From G965232465 sp965276005 (GTDB lineage Bacteria > Pseudomonadota > Alphaproteobacteria > JAQWUY01), in NCBI GenBank assembly GCA_965276005.1, contig OZ254962.1:1-64000 (forward strand): a DNA stretch of 64,000 bases, in the 5' to 3' direction. The position numbers and the translations under genes are program-made. Below are positions 17,171-26,568 of the stretch, piece by piece. How positions within the stretch are numbered: position 1 is the stretch's first letter; the number at the start of each line of letters is the position of its first letter. A model generated the notes under the pieces. That model saw only the letters and a program-made list of their open reading frames with translations, was not told the DNA's origin and ran no database searches.

Positions 17171-19123
17171 TTACCCGAATATCCATACGGTTATTGTTAC
17201 AATTGCTGCTGATGCCGTGAGGAACCAAGCAAACCGGAGTACTTCGTTTTTTTGCATAGACCTATCTCTGGGGGGAATCAGATAGGGCGGATCGAGTGCA
17301 ATAACTTCACGATCTGCGTTCGATGTCAGCTCCATTTTGTAGGCAAGAAACCAAATCAGAAACACACCCAAGACCCAGAAGAGAATGCTCCATGCCCAAA
17401 CTGATGGAAGCCCAACAATCCATGCGTCATAGCCATCAGTGTGCGACCCGAATGCAAAGTTACCAAGAACTGCACCGGGACCAATGGCAAGGAAAACCCA
17501 TGCGAGAACAGCTGACCAAGCAACAGGACGCAAAGTGCGGCTGTTGTAGCGAGGTTTCATATAGTTTCGCAGAAAATTTTGAATGTCGGCTGCACTCGAC
17601 GAATGTCCTCTGCCCTGAGTGATTGCAGAAATAACAATGACGGTCAAACCATTGAAAAAAATTCCCCAGCCTGCAGAATGGATTGTCCATGACCAACGCC
17701 CCCATGGCAGATCCAGCCCCAAGAACGACAAAATACTGATGCCCACTGTGTCTGTGGTAACCACAGCAACCAAACCAAATATCATCCCAGCAAGGACAGC
17801 TTGTCGGGTAATAAACCGGAACCAGCAAAGTCCAAGCAACGCAGGCCACAATTGCAATGCCATCGGAAGGGCAATGGCACTCAAAGCCGAGAGCACAAAG
17901 GGTTCAAGAAGTGCCAAAAGTGCAGCTATTATCAAGATGATTGCGATGACAACACGAGTCAGAGTTAATTGATGTTGAATGTCGATGCCCCTGTGGAAAT
18001 AGGGCTTATAGACATCATTAACCACAATGTGTGCAGCGGTGATAACGCTCAGTCCCATGATGAGTTGAACCGATGCCAACATTCCCAAAGCAATAATGGC
18101 CATAAACCAAGGGGAATTTGTCGCAACTTCACTGAGGAGCTGCACCAACAGACCTCCTTCCTGTCCGATACCGACAGCTCCTGTCAAAACGATAAAGAAT
18201 ATGATAAGTGCCCCAAAGAAACCCGCAAGAACCCAAGTCTGCCCTGCTGCCAACCCCTTGGGACTGCATGTTGAAAGCACAAGTTGGGTACTCATTGGAC
18301 TTGCCTGAAGTCCCATCAGTGACAAGGCGGAACTGAACACCATGACAGTTGTCCATTGACTGCCGATTGGTGTGTCTATCCCGTGACCGGAGGTGAACTG
18401 AATAACCCCAGCAATCTGAAAAAGACCTTTGCTTATTATTTCTGGATTTTGAGCAAGGGTGGCCAAGTGCTCTCCAATGGCAACCAACCCACCGTGGAAA
18501 ACCAGAACAAACACCCCCAGTGTGGTGATCGAAAGTGCAATCAGAGTGGATTGAAGGACGCCAATATATCCTGCGGCTCTTATTCCACCGATAATGAGGT
18601 AGAGACCTACCAAAGATACAATACCCCACAAATAGAGGTTAAAAAGTGCATCATTGCCGGAAATCTGAGCGAATAAATGTGCTAAAGCATATAATTGTAT
18701 TCCGGCAAAACCAACCGCCATCAGGACAGCAATCAATGCCGAAAAAACCCCGATTGCGTTTCCCCCATAGTAGCCGTTAAGCATATTTCCTTGGCTGGTG
18801 AAGTTATACCGATGACCAATCGCCCATTGTGGTTTGAAAAAGAGAACGCCTGTAATTGGAACAACAATTCCAGCCAGTGCCAGCACTGAAAATCCAAATC
18901 CTTGATCTGCAATCGCCTGAGGAAAGCCCAAAACAATCCACCCCGACACCGAAACGCCTGCGAGAAGAAGTGCCGTCATCCAAGGTGCAAAGGATCGACC
19001 TGCATTGAAAAAACTGCAATCCGAAGCATTGTTAAGATAAGCCAAGCGGGTCAAAACCAACGCCAGCATTACAAAGAGCAACGAAAGAAGAAGCAACCAC
19101 TGAACGGAATCGAATAGGTTCAT
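17171..19123 (-). CDS. Sodium:solute symporter family protein
   Basis: 650 residues with about 13 membrane helices. The N-terminal core FFNAGRSFAPWMTALLLAGVSV... then GFPQAIADQGFGFS is the SSS pattern (helix 1-2, substrate/sodium site). SSS proteins import acids, sugars or amino acids with Na+. The start codon overlaps the stop of the small membrane gene upstream by 4 bases (ATGA), so they are coupled. Position in the lactonase/Fe-ADH operon suggests a hydroxy acid or lactone-derived carboxylate as cargo; this is inference. No C-terminal kinase or sensor domain is attached. Confidence 0.88.
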   Translation of the reverse strand: MNLFDSVQWLLLLSLLFVMLALVLTRLAYLNNASDCSFFNAGRSFAPWMTALLLAGVSVSGWIVLGFPQAIADQGFGFSVLALAGIVVPITGVLFFKPQWAIGHRYNFTSQGNMLNGYYGGNAIGVFSALIAVLMAVGFAGIQLYALAHLFAQISGNDALFNLYLWGIVSLVGLYLIIGGIRAAGYIGVLQSTLIALSITTLGVFVLVFHGGLVAIGEHLATLAQNPEIISKGLFQIAGVIQFTSGHGIDTPIGSQWTTVMVFSSALSLMGLQASPMSTQLVLSTCSPKGLAAGQTWVLAGFFGALIIFFIVLTGAVGIGQEGGLLVQLLSEVATNSPWFMAIIALGMLASVQLIMGLSVITAAHIVVNDVYKPYFHRGIDIQHQLTLTRVVIAIILIIAALLALLEPFVLSALSAIALPMALQLWPALLGLCWFRFITRQAVLAGMIFGLVAVVTTDTVGISILSFLGLDLPWGRWSWTIHSAGWGIFFNGLTVIVISAITQGRGHSSSAADIQNFLRNYMKPRYNSRTLRPVAWSAVLAWVFLAIGPGAVLGNFAFGSHTDGYDAWIVGLPSVWAWSILFWVLGVFLIWFLAYKMELTSNADREVIALDPPYLIPPRDRSMQKNEVLRFAWFLTASAAIVTITVWIFG

Positions 19124-19545
19124 TTGTCATACCCTGACAATGTTTGTGATGCAGCGTCAAACTTTTTGAAAGCCCCTCGTACGCCGAAGCACATGCACAA
19201 AAAGGTAATGAAGCCAATGGCAATAAAACACAAAGTTCCAATGCCCAAGACAACAGCGGTCTGCGACAATTCAACCAACATGCTGACCAGAATGAAGACG
19301 ATAGCCGCAAACGCATAGATACCAAGACCGAGAGCAGCCTCACCTTTAGTGAAACCCTTTTGAAATACATGGTTTGCGATCAGATGTGCGACAAATCCAG
19401 CTGTGATGGCAACAATGCCGAAAATTCCAATAAGAAAGTTCTCTCTAGCACCGCCTTCAAGCAGAAAGCCCAACCCCAACAAACCACAAACAGTCCAGTT
19501 GCTGACGACAAAAACCCCCCATTCTATTTTAGCTGTACGACTCAT
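19120..19545 (-). CDS. Small four-helix membrane protein coupled to the symporter
   Basis: 141 residues with four hydrophobic segments (VFVVSNWTVCGLLGLGFLL; FLIGIFGIVAITAGFVAHLI; LGLGIYAFAAIVFILVSMLV; AVVLGIGTLCFIAIGFITFL) and a charged C-terminal tail. AGGAGG lies upstream of ATG 19545 and the stop overlaps the symporter start. I do not recognise a family. Small subunits are known for some SSS carriers, and the coupling suggests a similar partner role. Confidence 0.75.
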   Translation of the reverse strand: MSRTAKIEWGVFVVSNWTVCGLLGLGFLLEGGARENFLIGIFGIVAITAGFVAHLIANHVFQKGFTKGEAALGLGIYAFAAIVFILVSMLVELSQTAVVLGIGTLCFIAIGFITFLCMCFGVRGAFKKFDAASQTLSGYDK

Positions 19546-19611
19546 AAAAACCTCCTATGAGATGCAATTGGTTGAGACGACGATCCACAAAACTGCCGTC
19601 TGACACGATGG

Positions 19612-21327
19612 TTAGCTTTTCGTTTTTGGTGCGTTTTTCTTGGAGCTGGTGGTTTTCTTGTCCTCACCTGTTTCATCCAAGTTCTCGGCTTCGCTGTACA
19701 CAATCTTGGACAAATCCTGAAGTCCCTTAATCCTGTGTGCGTCCCCAGCACTCATTCCTATTTCACCGAGCAAAGAGTCCACGAACGGTGCTTGCGACCT
19801 ATAACGCAGGGCGGAGTTCACAGCCTGATCGGCTAAATTACCGCCACCCGACGCCTGTGCGTTGCCACTCACTTCTGCACCATCTTTAGCACCACTTGCC
19901 TTATCACCACTTGCAAGCCCCGGCAGCCCCTCCACATGAACAATTTTGATTTCATCGATGTTTGCGACAGGCTTGACACTTTCCCGAATAATTTCGGGAA
20001 GGTTTTCAACCAATTTCTGGTGTAATGCGGATTTACGGCTTGCATCTGTCCGTAGGTTTTCAGCTTCGTTAAGAGCACGCTTACCCTCTGCTTCAACCAC
20101 CAGACGCTCTTTAAGGGCTTTCACTGTAATCGCATCCGCATCCGCAAGGTCTTTGGCCGCCGCCTTCTCAGCATTGGCACTTTGCTTGATAAAAATCGCT
20201 TTACGCTCAGCCTCCTGACTTGCTGCGATAAGCTCAATTGCTTTTCTGCGATTGGCAATTTCAATGTCACGAACGGTTTGTGCCTTTTCGGTCTCCTCGA
20301 GCATAGCTGCCCGTGCCTTTTCGGCTTCAGATTGCACAAGTGAGCGTTGTTTGGACTTTTCCGAAATCGCAATTTCGCGTTGTTGTTGTTCTATTGCCAG
20401 AGCTTTCTGGCGTTCAATTTCAATAGATTTAAGCGATTGCTCCATCTGAATACGACTGGCTTCAACGGTTTCGTGTTCCTTGATTCGTGCGATTTCGATT
20501 TCTCGTTCTTTGACCGCATTCATGAATTCAACCTCAGCCTTTTGCTCGGCACGGCGGATGGCAACTTCGCTGTCTTCGGCAAGTTTAGCATATTCACTTT
20601 CACGCTCGATATTTAATGCCATTTTTTCGGTCTCAAGATTCTTCTTTTTGATGGCAATCATCGTGTCTTGCTCAATATCGTTGCGCTTTTTCTTGCGTTT
20701 TTCGATCTCTTCCGTAAGGTGCGTCAGACCCTCAGCATCAAATGCGTTAGATGGATTGAACAAGGATATGTCGGCTTGATCCAATGTGGTAAGTGAAACG
20801 GTTTCCAATTCGAGACCGTTTAGCGTCAGGCTGTCAACCACTTCATTGCGAATTTTTTCGATAAACTCAGAGCGATTTTCGTGAATGGTCTCCATGTGCA
20901 TAGATGCAGCGACACCCCCCATAGCATCGACGAAACGCCCTTCAATAAGATCCCTGAGGCTTTCGGGTTTCATGGTTCGGTTACCCAATGTTCGGGCAGC
21001 GGTGGCAACCGCATCAATCGTTGGAATCACACGAACATGGAACTCTACTTCGAGTTCGATCCGCATTCTGTCCTTGGTAATAAGGGATTTCTCGCGTGCT
21101 CTGATGACTTCGAGACGAAGCGTGTTCATATTGACTTCTGTAAGGTCATGAACAATCGGCAGAACTAAGGCACCGCCACCCATGACAATCTTTTCGCCCA
21201 TGAAGCCTGTCCGCACAAAGGACACATCTTTAGTTGAATGGCGATAAAGCCAGTGGAGAAGGTAAGCGAAAACCGCAATAACGATTACCGCTAGGATTAT
21301 AATTGCAATGATGTTGGCACCTGTCAT
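19612..21327 (-). CDS. Flotillin-like SPFH-domain protein (YqiK family)
   Basis: 571 residues. One N-terminal membrane helix (IIAIIILAVIVIAVFAYLL), then the SPFH/band-7 domain to about residue 200 (VRTGFMGEKIVMGGGALVLP; RDLIEGRFVDAMGGVAASM), then a long Glu/Ala/Lys-rich coiled coil of about 220 residues typical of flotillins. It ends in a GlySer-rich linker and a Lys-rich tail. Flotillins assemble into large membrane cages or lipid microdomain scaffolds. YqiK genes usually travel with an NfeD-like gene; here the neighbours are an opsin-like protein upstream and symporter genes downstream. It may organise these membrane proteins (inference). Confidence 0.9.
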   Translation of the reverse strand: MTGANIIAIIILAVIVIAVFAYLLHWLYRHSTKDVSFVRTGFMGEKIVMGGGALVLPIVHDLTEVNMNTLRLEVIRAREKSLITKDRMRIELEVEFHVRVIPTIDAVATAARTLGNRTMKPESLRDLIEGRFVDAMGGVAASMHMETIHENRSEFIEKIRNEVVDSLTLNGLELETVSLTTLDQADISLFNPSNAFDAEGLTHLTEEIEKRKKKRNDIEQDTMIAIKKKNLETEKMALNIERESEYAKLAEDSEVAIRRAEQKAEVEFMNAVKEREIEIARIKEHETVEASRIQMEQSLKSIEIERQKALAIEQQQREIAISEKSKQRSLVQSEAEKARAAMLEETEKAQTVRDIEIANRRKAIELIAASQEAERKAIFIKQSANAEKAAAKDLADADAITVKALKERLVVEAEGKRALNEAENLRTDASRKSALHQKLVENLPEIIRESVKPVANIDEIKIVHVEGLPGLASGDKASGAKDGAEVSGNAQASGGGNLADQAVNSALRYRSQAPFVDSLLGEIGMSAGDAHRIKGLQDLSKIVYSEAENLDETGEDKKTTSSKKNAPKTKS

Positions 21328-21390
21328 TGTGATAACTCCCTAGTTGAAGATTTCATTTGTGTTTGTTTTGACAATAAGCAAAAGAATGGG

Positions 21391-22101
21391 TTATTTATCA
21401 TCTGTTGCTCCTTTCGTTGCCAAAACGGCTGATGTAAGAATGATGAATCCGAATACCATACGGTTTAAAAATTCAGTCAAGTTGTAGGCGACGCTCAACC
21501 CACCGGCATCAACATATTCGCTAAAGCTAATAATAAAGTTAGCAAGCGGATAGATTGCCCAACCGATTGTCACGATAAGCCGAAGCCAGAAATAGCCTCT
21601 GATAACCGGTGGCTTGAGGCTCCTTGTAACAGTATCGTCCATCTGCCCGAAAAAGAGTTCTCCGAGAATATATAACCAAAAAATCATCCCGATGAGAAAA
21701 GCAAGTGTCGCATGCACAAATCCAGCTTCACCAAGATAACGGAACAGCACCATGAGAACGGATACGATCAACAGACGCCAGAAAAGTGCTGGCGAAACAG
21801 ATCCCACCGATTTCGCAAAGAAATAGAGTGCGACAATTTGTAAGGGCATGGATATAATCCAACCAACATGGTGGTAAACGAGAGGAACTTGATATGCCGA
21901 CAACCAAACTGCCCTCGATTCAAAGAGCGTAAATACGCCGATTAAAGCGGCAAGACCGCATAAGGTTACGGATAGTTTGTAGCTATCCTGAACCCAAGCA
22001 GAACCCATAAGCAACAGCACCGCCGTAGCTGCCATTCCCAGTAAAGCAGCAGAATAGCTTGCACCTGCTAAATCCATTGTTTGCATTATCTGATCCGTCA
22101 T
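21391..22101 (-). CDS. Type-1 rhodopsin homologue without the retinal-binding lysine
   Basis: 236 residues from ATG 22101 (MTDQIMQ); a TTG four codons upstream is less likely. Seven hydrophobic segments align in order with proteorhodopsin: KLSVTLCGLAALIGVF (B), VGWIISMPLQIVALYFF (C), RYLGEAGFVHATLAFLIG (D), FWLYILGELFFG (E), GWAIYPLANFI (F), YNLTEFLNRMVFGFIIL (G). Counting from the TTG frame, the Schiff-base Lys of helix G is Arg218 (CGT at 21460-21462). The counter-ion Asp is Gly84, the helix-C Arg is His81, the proton-donor Glu is Ala95, the helix-B His is Thr62, and the helix-G Asp is Glu214. So it should not bind retinal covalently or pump protons. Lysine-less type-1 opsin relatives are known, with unknown function. 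It lies between ABC permease and flotillin genes. Confidence 0.85.
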   Translation of the reverse strand: MTDQIMQTMDLAGASYSAALLGMAATAVLLLMGSAWVQDSYKLSVTLCGLAALIGVFTLFESRAVWLSAYQVPLVYHHVGWIISMPLQIVALYFFAKSVGSVSPALFWRLLIVSVLMVLFRYLGEAGFVHATLAFLIGMIFWLYILGELFFGQMDDTVTRSLKPPVIRGYFWLRLIVTIGWAIYPLANFIISFSEYVDAGGLSVAYNLTEFLNRMVFGFIILTSAVLATKGATDDK

Positions 22102-22153
22102 TTTAGCCCCCAATCGGTACTTGATTTTTGTTTTTTCATAATCTGTTCACCTC

Positions 22154-23527
22154 CTAAATTTGCGTTCGAATGTGCGGCGAACGGGCATAAAGTGCGACCA
22201 TCGGCAGTATCAAAAGCCCGAATATAAATTGTTGCCATTCATGATTAAGACCGATACCGACCAAGAAAGAGGTCAGAACTTGAAGAACAAGAACCCCAAT
22301 TACGGTGAACCCGTATCCTCCAACCCCGCCTAACAGAGATGTTCCACCTACGACCACGGCTGCAAGCGTCATGAATAGATAGCTATCCCCGACACCGATG
22401 AATCCACCGCCACTCCACCCCAGTAACAGTATGCCGGTAAGAGCAGAGAAAAAGCCACTAAGCGTATAAACACCAACCCAATACAGCCGTTCTGAAATAG
22501 AAATCCGACTTGCGGATGTGCGATTTACGCCGAGTGCGTAAAGATAGCGACCATAAACAGTGTTTCTCATGCCCACAATAAGGATAACAGCGATGACCAG
22601 CCAAATTATGATAACCGGAGGAATCGCTATCCCGAAGAAAGAGCCATTGAGAGCGGCAAGGTTGCTCAACCAGCTAGGTACAGTGGCAAATACATTACCG
22701 CTATAGGCGGTACCGATTGAGGTGATGATCTGAATCCCACCTGACACCGCAAAGCCCGTCCCAAGGGTCATAATCAAGGCCTGACCTTGTAACCGGTAAC
22801 TCAAAAATCCATTAATGAGCCCAATAATGACCCCCATTAAAAGCGTAACAAGAAGAGCAAGCCACGGTGAAACTCCAAGACTGATCAAATACAGCATGCC
22901 GACATTGGCTGAACCGATGACGAATGGAATAGAGAGATCAAGCCCCCCAACTAGAGAGACTAGAGTTTGCCCGATACAGGCCAGTCCCAAAAAGGATGCG
23001 AAGAGCAACATCGATTTAATGTTGTTGCTGGACGAAAAGCCTTCGATGTTCATAGCTCCAACTGTAAAAAGACCGATAAGAACCATGATGCCGATAAACG
23101 CACTTTTGTTTTCGGCAACAAATTTGCCGACCGTCACGGTTAGGACAATAATCGTTAGCAAAATAATTGCAGAGATCACATTCCAAATATTGAAAAAACT
23201 CTCGATGGTCAGCGAGAGAATAAGGAAAGCAAGGGCAAGGGCAAGGAATCCCGCAACGCCTAAACGGTATTTCAACCATGCTTTGTAGAGCTCTCTTGGG
23301 TGTTCGAAGTCGTCTGAGTCCTCAGCAGACTTGTCAAACTGATTAACAAAAAACTGCCACACCCACGCTGATCCGGCAAGTGTCGCAACCGCAAATAAAA
23401 TAACTTGCTGGATAGGTTGCCCCTGAACAAGCCCAACGATGACACCAAGAGCAGTAATACCAACTGCGATGACAATACCAATCAATCTGACCAGCAAAGA
23501 ATTTGGACGATGTGTAAATGTGTGCAA
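22154..23527 (-). CDS. Sugar-type ABC transporter permease (RbsC/LsrC family), second of two
   Basis: 457 residues, longer than ordinary RbsC (about 320) because of an N-terminal region with two extra hydrophobic segments and a charged linker (FDKSAEDSDDFEHPRELYK). The BPD_transp_2 core is clear: LLFASFLGLACIGQTLVSLVGGLDLSI and, near the end, AALVVGGTSLLGG-like AAVVVGGTSLLGGVGGYG. It forms the membrane channel with the neighbouring permease. It follows the first permease gene by 11 bases and is followed 52 bases later by the opsin homologue. Confidence 0.88.
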   Translation of the reverse strand: MHTFTHRPNSLLVRLIGIVIAVGITALGVIVGLVQGQPIQQVILFAVATLAGSAWVWQFFVNQFDKSAEDSDDFEHPRELYKAWLKYRLGVAGFLALALAFLILSLTIESFFNIWNVISAIILLTIIVLTVTVGKFVAENKSAFIGIMVLIGLFTVGAMNIEGFSSSNNIKSMLLFASFLGLACIGQTLVSLVGGLDLSIPFVIGSANVGMLYLISLGVSPWLALLVTLLMGVIIGLINGFLSYRLQGQALIMTLGTGFAVSGGIQIITSIGTAYSGNVFATVPSWLSNLAALNGSFFGIAIPPVIIIWLVIAVILIVGMRNTVYGRYLYALGVNRTSASRISISERLYWVGVYTLSGFFSALTGILLLGWSGGGFIGVGDSYLFMTLAAVVVGGTSLLGGVGGYGFTVIGVLVLQVLTSFLVGIGLNHEWQQFIFGLLILPMVALYARSPHIRTQI

Positions 23528-23538
23528 TTTGACATCTC

Positions 23539-24918
23539 CTATACAGAATTTCCAAGCAGGTTAGGATGCTGGGTGGCAAAAAACGCCAGCAACAATATTA
23601 ATGCTGCGACAACAATTATAACAAGCGGGTTTACACTTTTGAAGTCTAAGGTTGAAACGATGACTCTGAATATTATGGGAACGACTATAATTAGCACAGC
23701 TGCATAGATCAAAGGCAATACTGAGTTTGAAAATGCACGCTGGCTTTCGTCGACAACTGTGACCTCAAGTGGACCAACGAAGCTTGCTATTGGCATTGCT
23801 TGCTGTGTGCCCTCAGCCACCACAGTGAGTGCCGTATAGTCAAAAGTTGTGTGCAGGATTACTCCGAAAACAATAACAGACAAGGCAACAAAATAAAGCA
23901 GAGGCGAAAAGTTGCGAATGTGCCTTTGGATAAAAGGTAGAACTGTTGTCAAAAGTAACGAGATGACAAGAATGGCTCCGTAAGCAAGATCGGTCACAAA
24001 ACTTTGCACAGCACCAAAGTTAAAAGTCGCAAGGACATATGTGATCAGATAGAGATTAACCGCACCGAATAACGACCCCATAACTGTTCCTCGTCCACCG
24101 GCGAGAGAGGTTCCGCCCAAAACCAATGCTGTTACGGCGATAAGTGTATATGTTGTACCTTGACTTGGATCTCCAGAGCTAATTAATGCTGTGTAAGTGA
24201 TGGCCGACAGTCCAACGAAAACACCCGCTATGGCATGTGCCCCAAACCGTACAATTGTGATGGGTACACCGCTTGTATAGGCGGCTCGTTCATCTGATCC
24301 CATGAGTCTTAAGTGCGTGTAAAATGCGGTCTGTGTGAACAGCAACCATGCAAGTGTAGCCAACACGACAATAATCAGAACAGGCGATACAATGCTGGTT
24401 CCCGCCCCCCAGCTAAACATCCATTCCGGTGCCATACCACCGGGACGCGGCAGAATGACAAGATTGATTCCAGAAAGGGCGAGAAAACCGCTCAAGGAGA
24501 CGATAATCGGTTGCACACGCACATAAATAACGATCGCCGCCATAATAAGTTGGTATGCGATACCAAGCCCAATTGCAAGCAGAAACACTGAGATTGGCGA
24601 TCCAATCACACCTGCGGCTATGAGCTGAATAACCGACACATTTATAAACCCGATAAGGGGACCAATTGCCAAATCAATAGTCCCTCGACCCGCTGTGACG
24701 GTTGTCATTAAGGCATAAGTAGCTAAAATCAGCGGTGCAGATACAATAATTGCCGCACCAATACCAGAACTACTCATTAGCGATGGTGATCGGATAACGG
24801 CGATGATGATAAGCAGAAAAAGCACCGTGATTGGCATCAACAAATAAGGTGTGGTACCACTACCTACTTTCACATTTACCTCGTTAAAATCTTTATCTTG
24901 AATAGCTACATCTGTCAT
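23539..24918 (-). CDS. Sugar-type ABC transporter permease (RbsC/LsrD family), first of two
   Basis: 459 residues with about ten or more membrane helices. The family blocks ATYALMTTVTAGRGTIDLAIGPLIG and VTALVLGGTSLAGGRGTVMG are present, and the C-terminal third is extended by a periplasmic-looking loop (residues about 360-410) and an extra helix pair. Its start overlaps the ATPase stop by 4 bases. Two different permeases with one duplicated ATPase resemble the Lsr (AI-2) layout rather than the single-permease Rbs layout; the ligand is not known. Confidence 0.88.
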   Translation of the reverse strand: MTDVAIQDKDFNEVNVKVGSGTTPYLLMPITVLFLLIIIAVIRSPSLMSSSGIGAAIIVSAPLILATYALMTTVTAGRGTIDLAIGPLIGFINVSVIQLIAAGVIGSPISVFLLAIGLGIAYQLIMAAIVIYVRVQPIIVSLSGFLALSGINLVILPRPGGMAPEWMFSWGAGTSIVSPVLIIVVLATLAWLLFTQTAFYTHLRLMGSDERAAYTSGVPITIVRFGAHAIAGVFVGLSAITYTALISSGDPSQGTTYTLIAVTALVLGGTSLAGGRGTVMGSLFGAVNLYLITYVLATFNFGAVQSFVTDLAYGAILVISLLLTTVLPFIQRHIRNFSPLLYFVALSVIVFGVILHTTFDYTALTVVAEGTQQAMPIASFVGPLEVTVVDESQRAFSNSVLPLIYAAVLIIVVPIIFRVIVSTLDFKSVNPLVIIVVAALILLLAFFATQHPNLLGNSV

Positions 24919-26516
24919 GTTACAACACTCTTCATATTGCTACCCAAAATACCCTGACGATCGGTTTGTCCGAACATGGCTTCCAGAATACTTTTGGGGT
25001 TTATACGATTCCCTTCAAAGGCGTCAAACGGGCTGCCATTACGGAACACTATGATGCGTGTTGCAAACCCGATGAACTCTTCTAGTTCGGAAGATAGATA
25101 AACCACCGACTTTCCAGTCTCTGCAAATGTGCGGAGGTGCTTGTAGAGTTCCTTTTTTGCTCCAACATCAATGCCTCGTGCCGGATCATTTAAGACGATG
25201 ATGTTCGGTCGCATGGCAAAGCCACGACCGATAAGAACTTTCTGTTGGTTGCCTCCGGATAGGGATGTAATCTTGTCGTCTGGCAAGCCGAATTTAATAA
25301 GAAGGTTCTCGGCTTCTCTTGCAAAGATAGACTTGAGGCTTGTCCAATCGATGAATCCCAGAAAACCCCCCCGCTTTTTGGTGCGATAAAGTGGCATAAC
25401 CATATTTTCAAATATACCCAGAGAGTGAAAAATTCCCTCTTTGTTTCGATCACCAGACACATATGCAATCTTGGTGGCGATCGCATCACTGAGTGATTGG
25501 ATGGGGTGGAACTGTCCATTTTGATCTGCTGAGAATACCGAACCTTGTTTGGCTTGTTGAACACCTGCCAGAACTTTGACAAACGCATCTTGCCCCTGAC
25601 CGTCTAACCCTGCAATGCCGACAACTTCACCTTTTTTGAGTTCAAAATTGATGTCTTCGGCGGCGGACCAAACACGAATGCCGTTTGCTTTCATGACAGT
25701 AATATCATCTGTAGACTTGAGTGCTTTGTGTTCGACATTTTCCCCAGCCTGATCGTCACCAGTCATCATTGCAAGCAGGTTTTTTTTGGTAATATCTTTT
25801 TTTTCAAGAACACCCATTTGCTTGCCATCTCTGAGAACCGTAGCACGATCTGAAATTCGAATGAGTTCCGCAATGCGGTGCGTCACAATCAGAACAGTGG
25901 TTCCGCTATCCCGTAGCTCTCGCATTTTGGCGAACAATCTCTCTGTACTATCAAAATCCAGTGCTGCAGACGATTCATCTAGAATTAGAATTTTTGGGGT
26001 CTGTAACAAGCCACGACCAATCGTAATCCATTGCTTAGTGCCCAACGGAAGTGTTCCGACAACAGCGTGAGGATCGATCTCTTCCCCTGTGAGTTCACGC
26101 ATCATCTTAGCTGTCTGTTTAACTTTTTCATTAAACGGTAGAGTCTTTGAAAACAGGGCATCTGTTCCCATAAACAGGTTATCGACAACACTGCTTTCGT
26201 CAGCAACGAGAACTTCTTGATAGACTGTTGAAATGCCAAGTGCACGAGATTCAGCAGGCGTGGTTGGCGTTTCCCCGAGAATAGACACTTGACCCTTGTC
26301 CACAGGCAGAACGCCTGAGACAATCTTAGCCATTGTGCTTTTACCACAGCCATTCCCGCCAACGATTGCATGAATTTCTCCGGATCGAGCAGAGAAACTA
26401 CAACCGTTAAGTGCCCGTGTCGATCCGAAGAACTTATAAACATCCACCACAGAAATAGTTTCCTGAGGCACCGTCATTGGTGATTGAGATGTAGATGACT
26501 GTGACAAGGGTTTCAT
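24915..26516 (-). CDS. Sugar-type ABC transporter ATP-binding protein with two NBDs (RbsA/LsrA family)
   Basis: 533 residues from ATG 26516. The open frame extends 58 codons upstream, but that part overlaps the binding-protein gene and a perfect hairpin, so the internal start is preferred. The first NBD has a normal Walker A (GGNGCGKST) and Walker B (ILILDESSAALD) but a degenerate signature (LPLGTKQW). The second NBD has a degenerate Walker A (GLDGQGQDA) and a normal signature (LSGGNQQKV). This asymmetric pattern is standard for the RbsA/MglA class, leaving one composite active site. Confidence 0.9.
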   Translation of the reverse strand: MKPLSQSSTSQSPMTVPQETISVVDVYKFFGSTRALNGCSFSARSGEIHAIVGGNGCGKSTMAKIVSGVLPVDKGQVSILGETPTTPAESRALGISTVYQEVLVADESSVVDNLFMGTDALFSKTLPFNEKVKQTAKMMRELTGEEIDPHAVVGTLPLGTKQWITIGRGLLQTPKILILDESSAALDFDSTERLFAKMRELRDSGTTVLIVTHRIAELIRISDRATVLRDGKQMGVLEKKDITKKNLLAMMTGDDQAGENVEHKALKSTDDITVMKANGIRVWSAAEDINFELKKGEVVGIAGLDGQGQDAFVKVLAGVQQAKQGSVFSADQNGQFHPIQSLSDAIATKIAYVSGDRNKEGIFHSLGIFENMVMPLYRTKKRGGFLGFIDWTSLKSIFAREAENLLIKFGLPDDKITSLSGGNQQKVLIGRGFAMRPNIIVLNDPARGIDVGAKKELYKHLRTFAETGKSVVYLSSELEEFIGFATRIIVFRNGSPFDAFEGNRINPKSILEAMFGQTDRQGILGSNMKSVVT

Positions 26517-26530
26517 CCTTTTTTTGGAGT

Positions 26531-26555
26531 GCGAGTCACCCATAAAGTGACTCGC
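26531..26555 (-). promoter_or_regulatory. Perfect intercistronic stem-loop between binding-protein and ATPase genes
   Basis: GCGAGTCAC (26531-26539) and GTGACTCGC (26547-26555) form a 9-bp perfect stem with a 7-base loop, in the short gap between the binding-protein stop (26569) and the ATPase ATG. No T-run follows it on the minus strand, so it is more likely an mRNA-stabilising or processing element than a terminator. Confidence 0.7.
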
Positions 26556-26568
26556 ATTCTCTATTCGA

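Noticed and set aside
21391..22101. Functional light-driven proton pump
   Set aside because: The retinal Lys, both key carboxylates and the helix-C Arg are all replaced, and no carotenoid or retinal genes are near.
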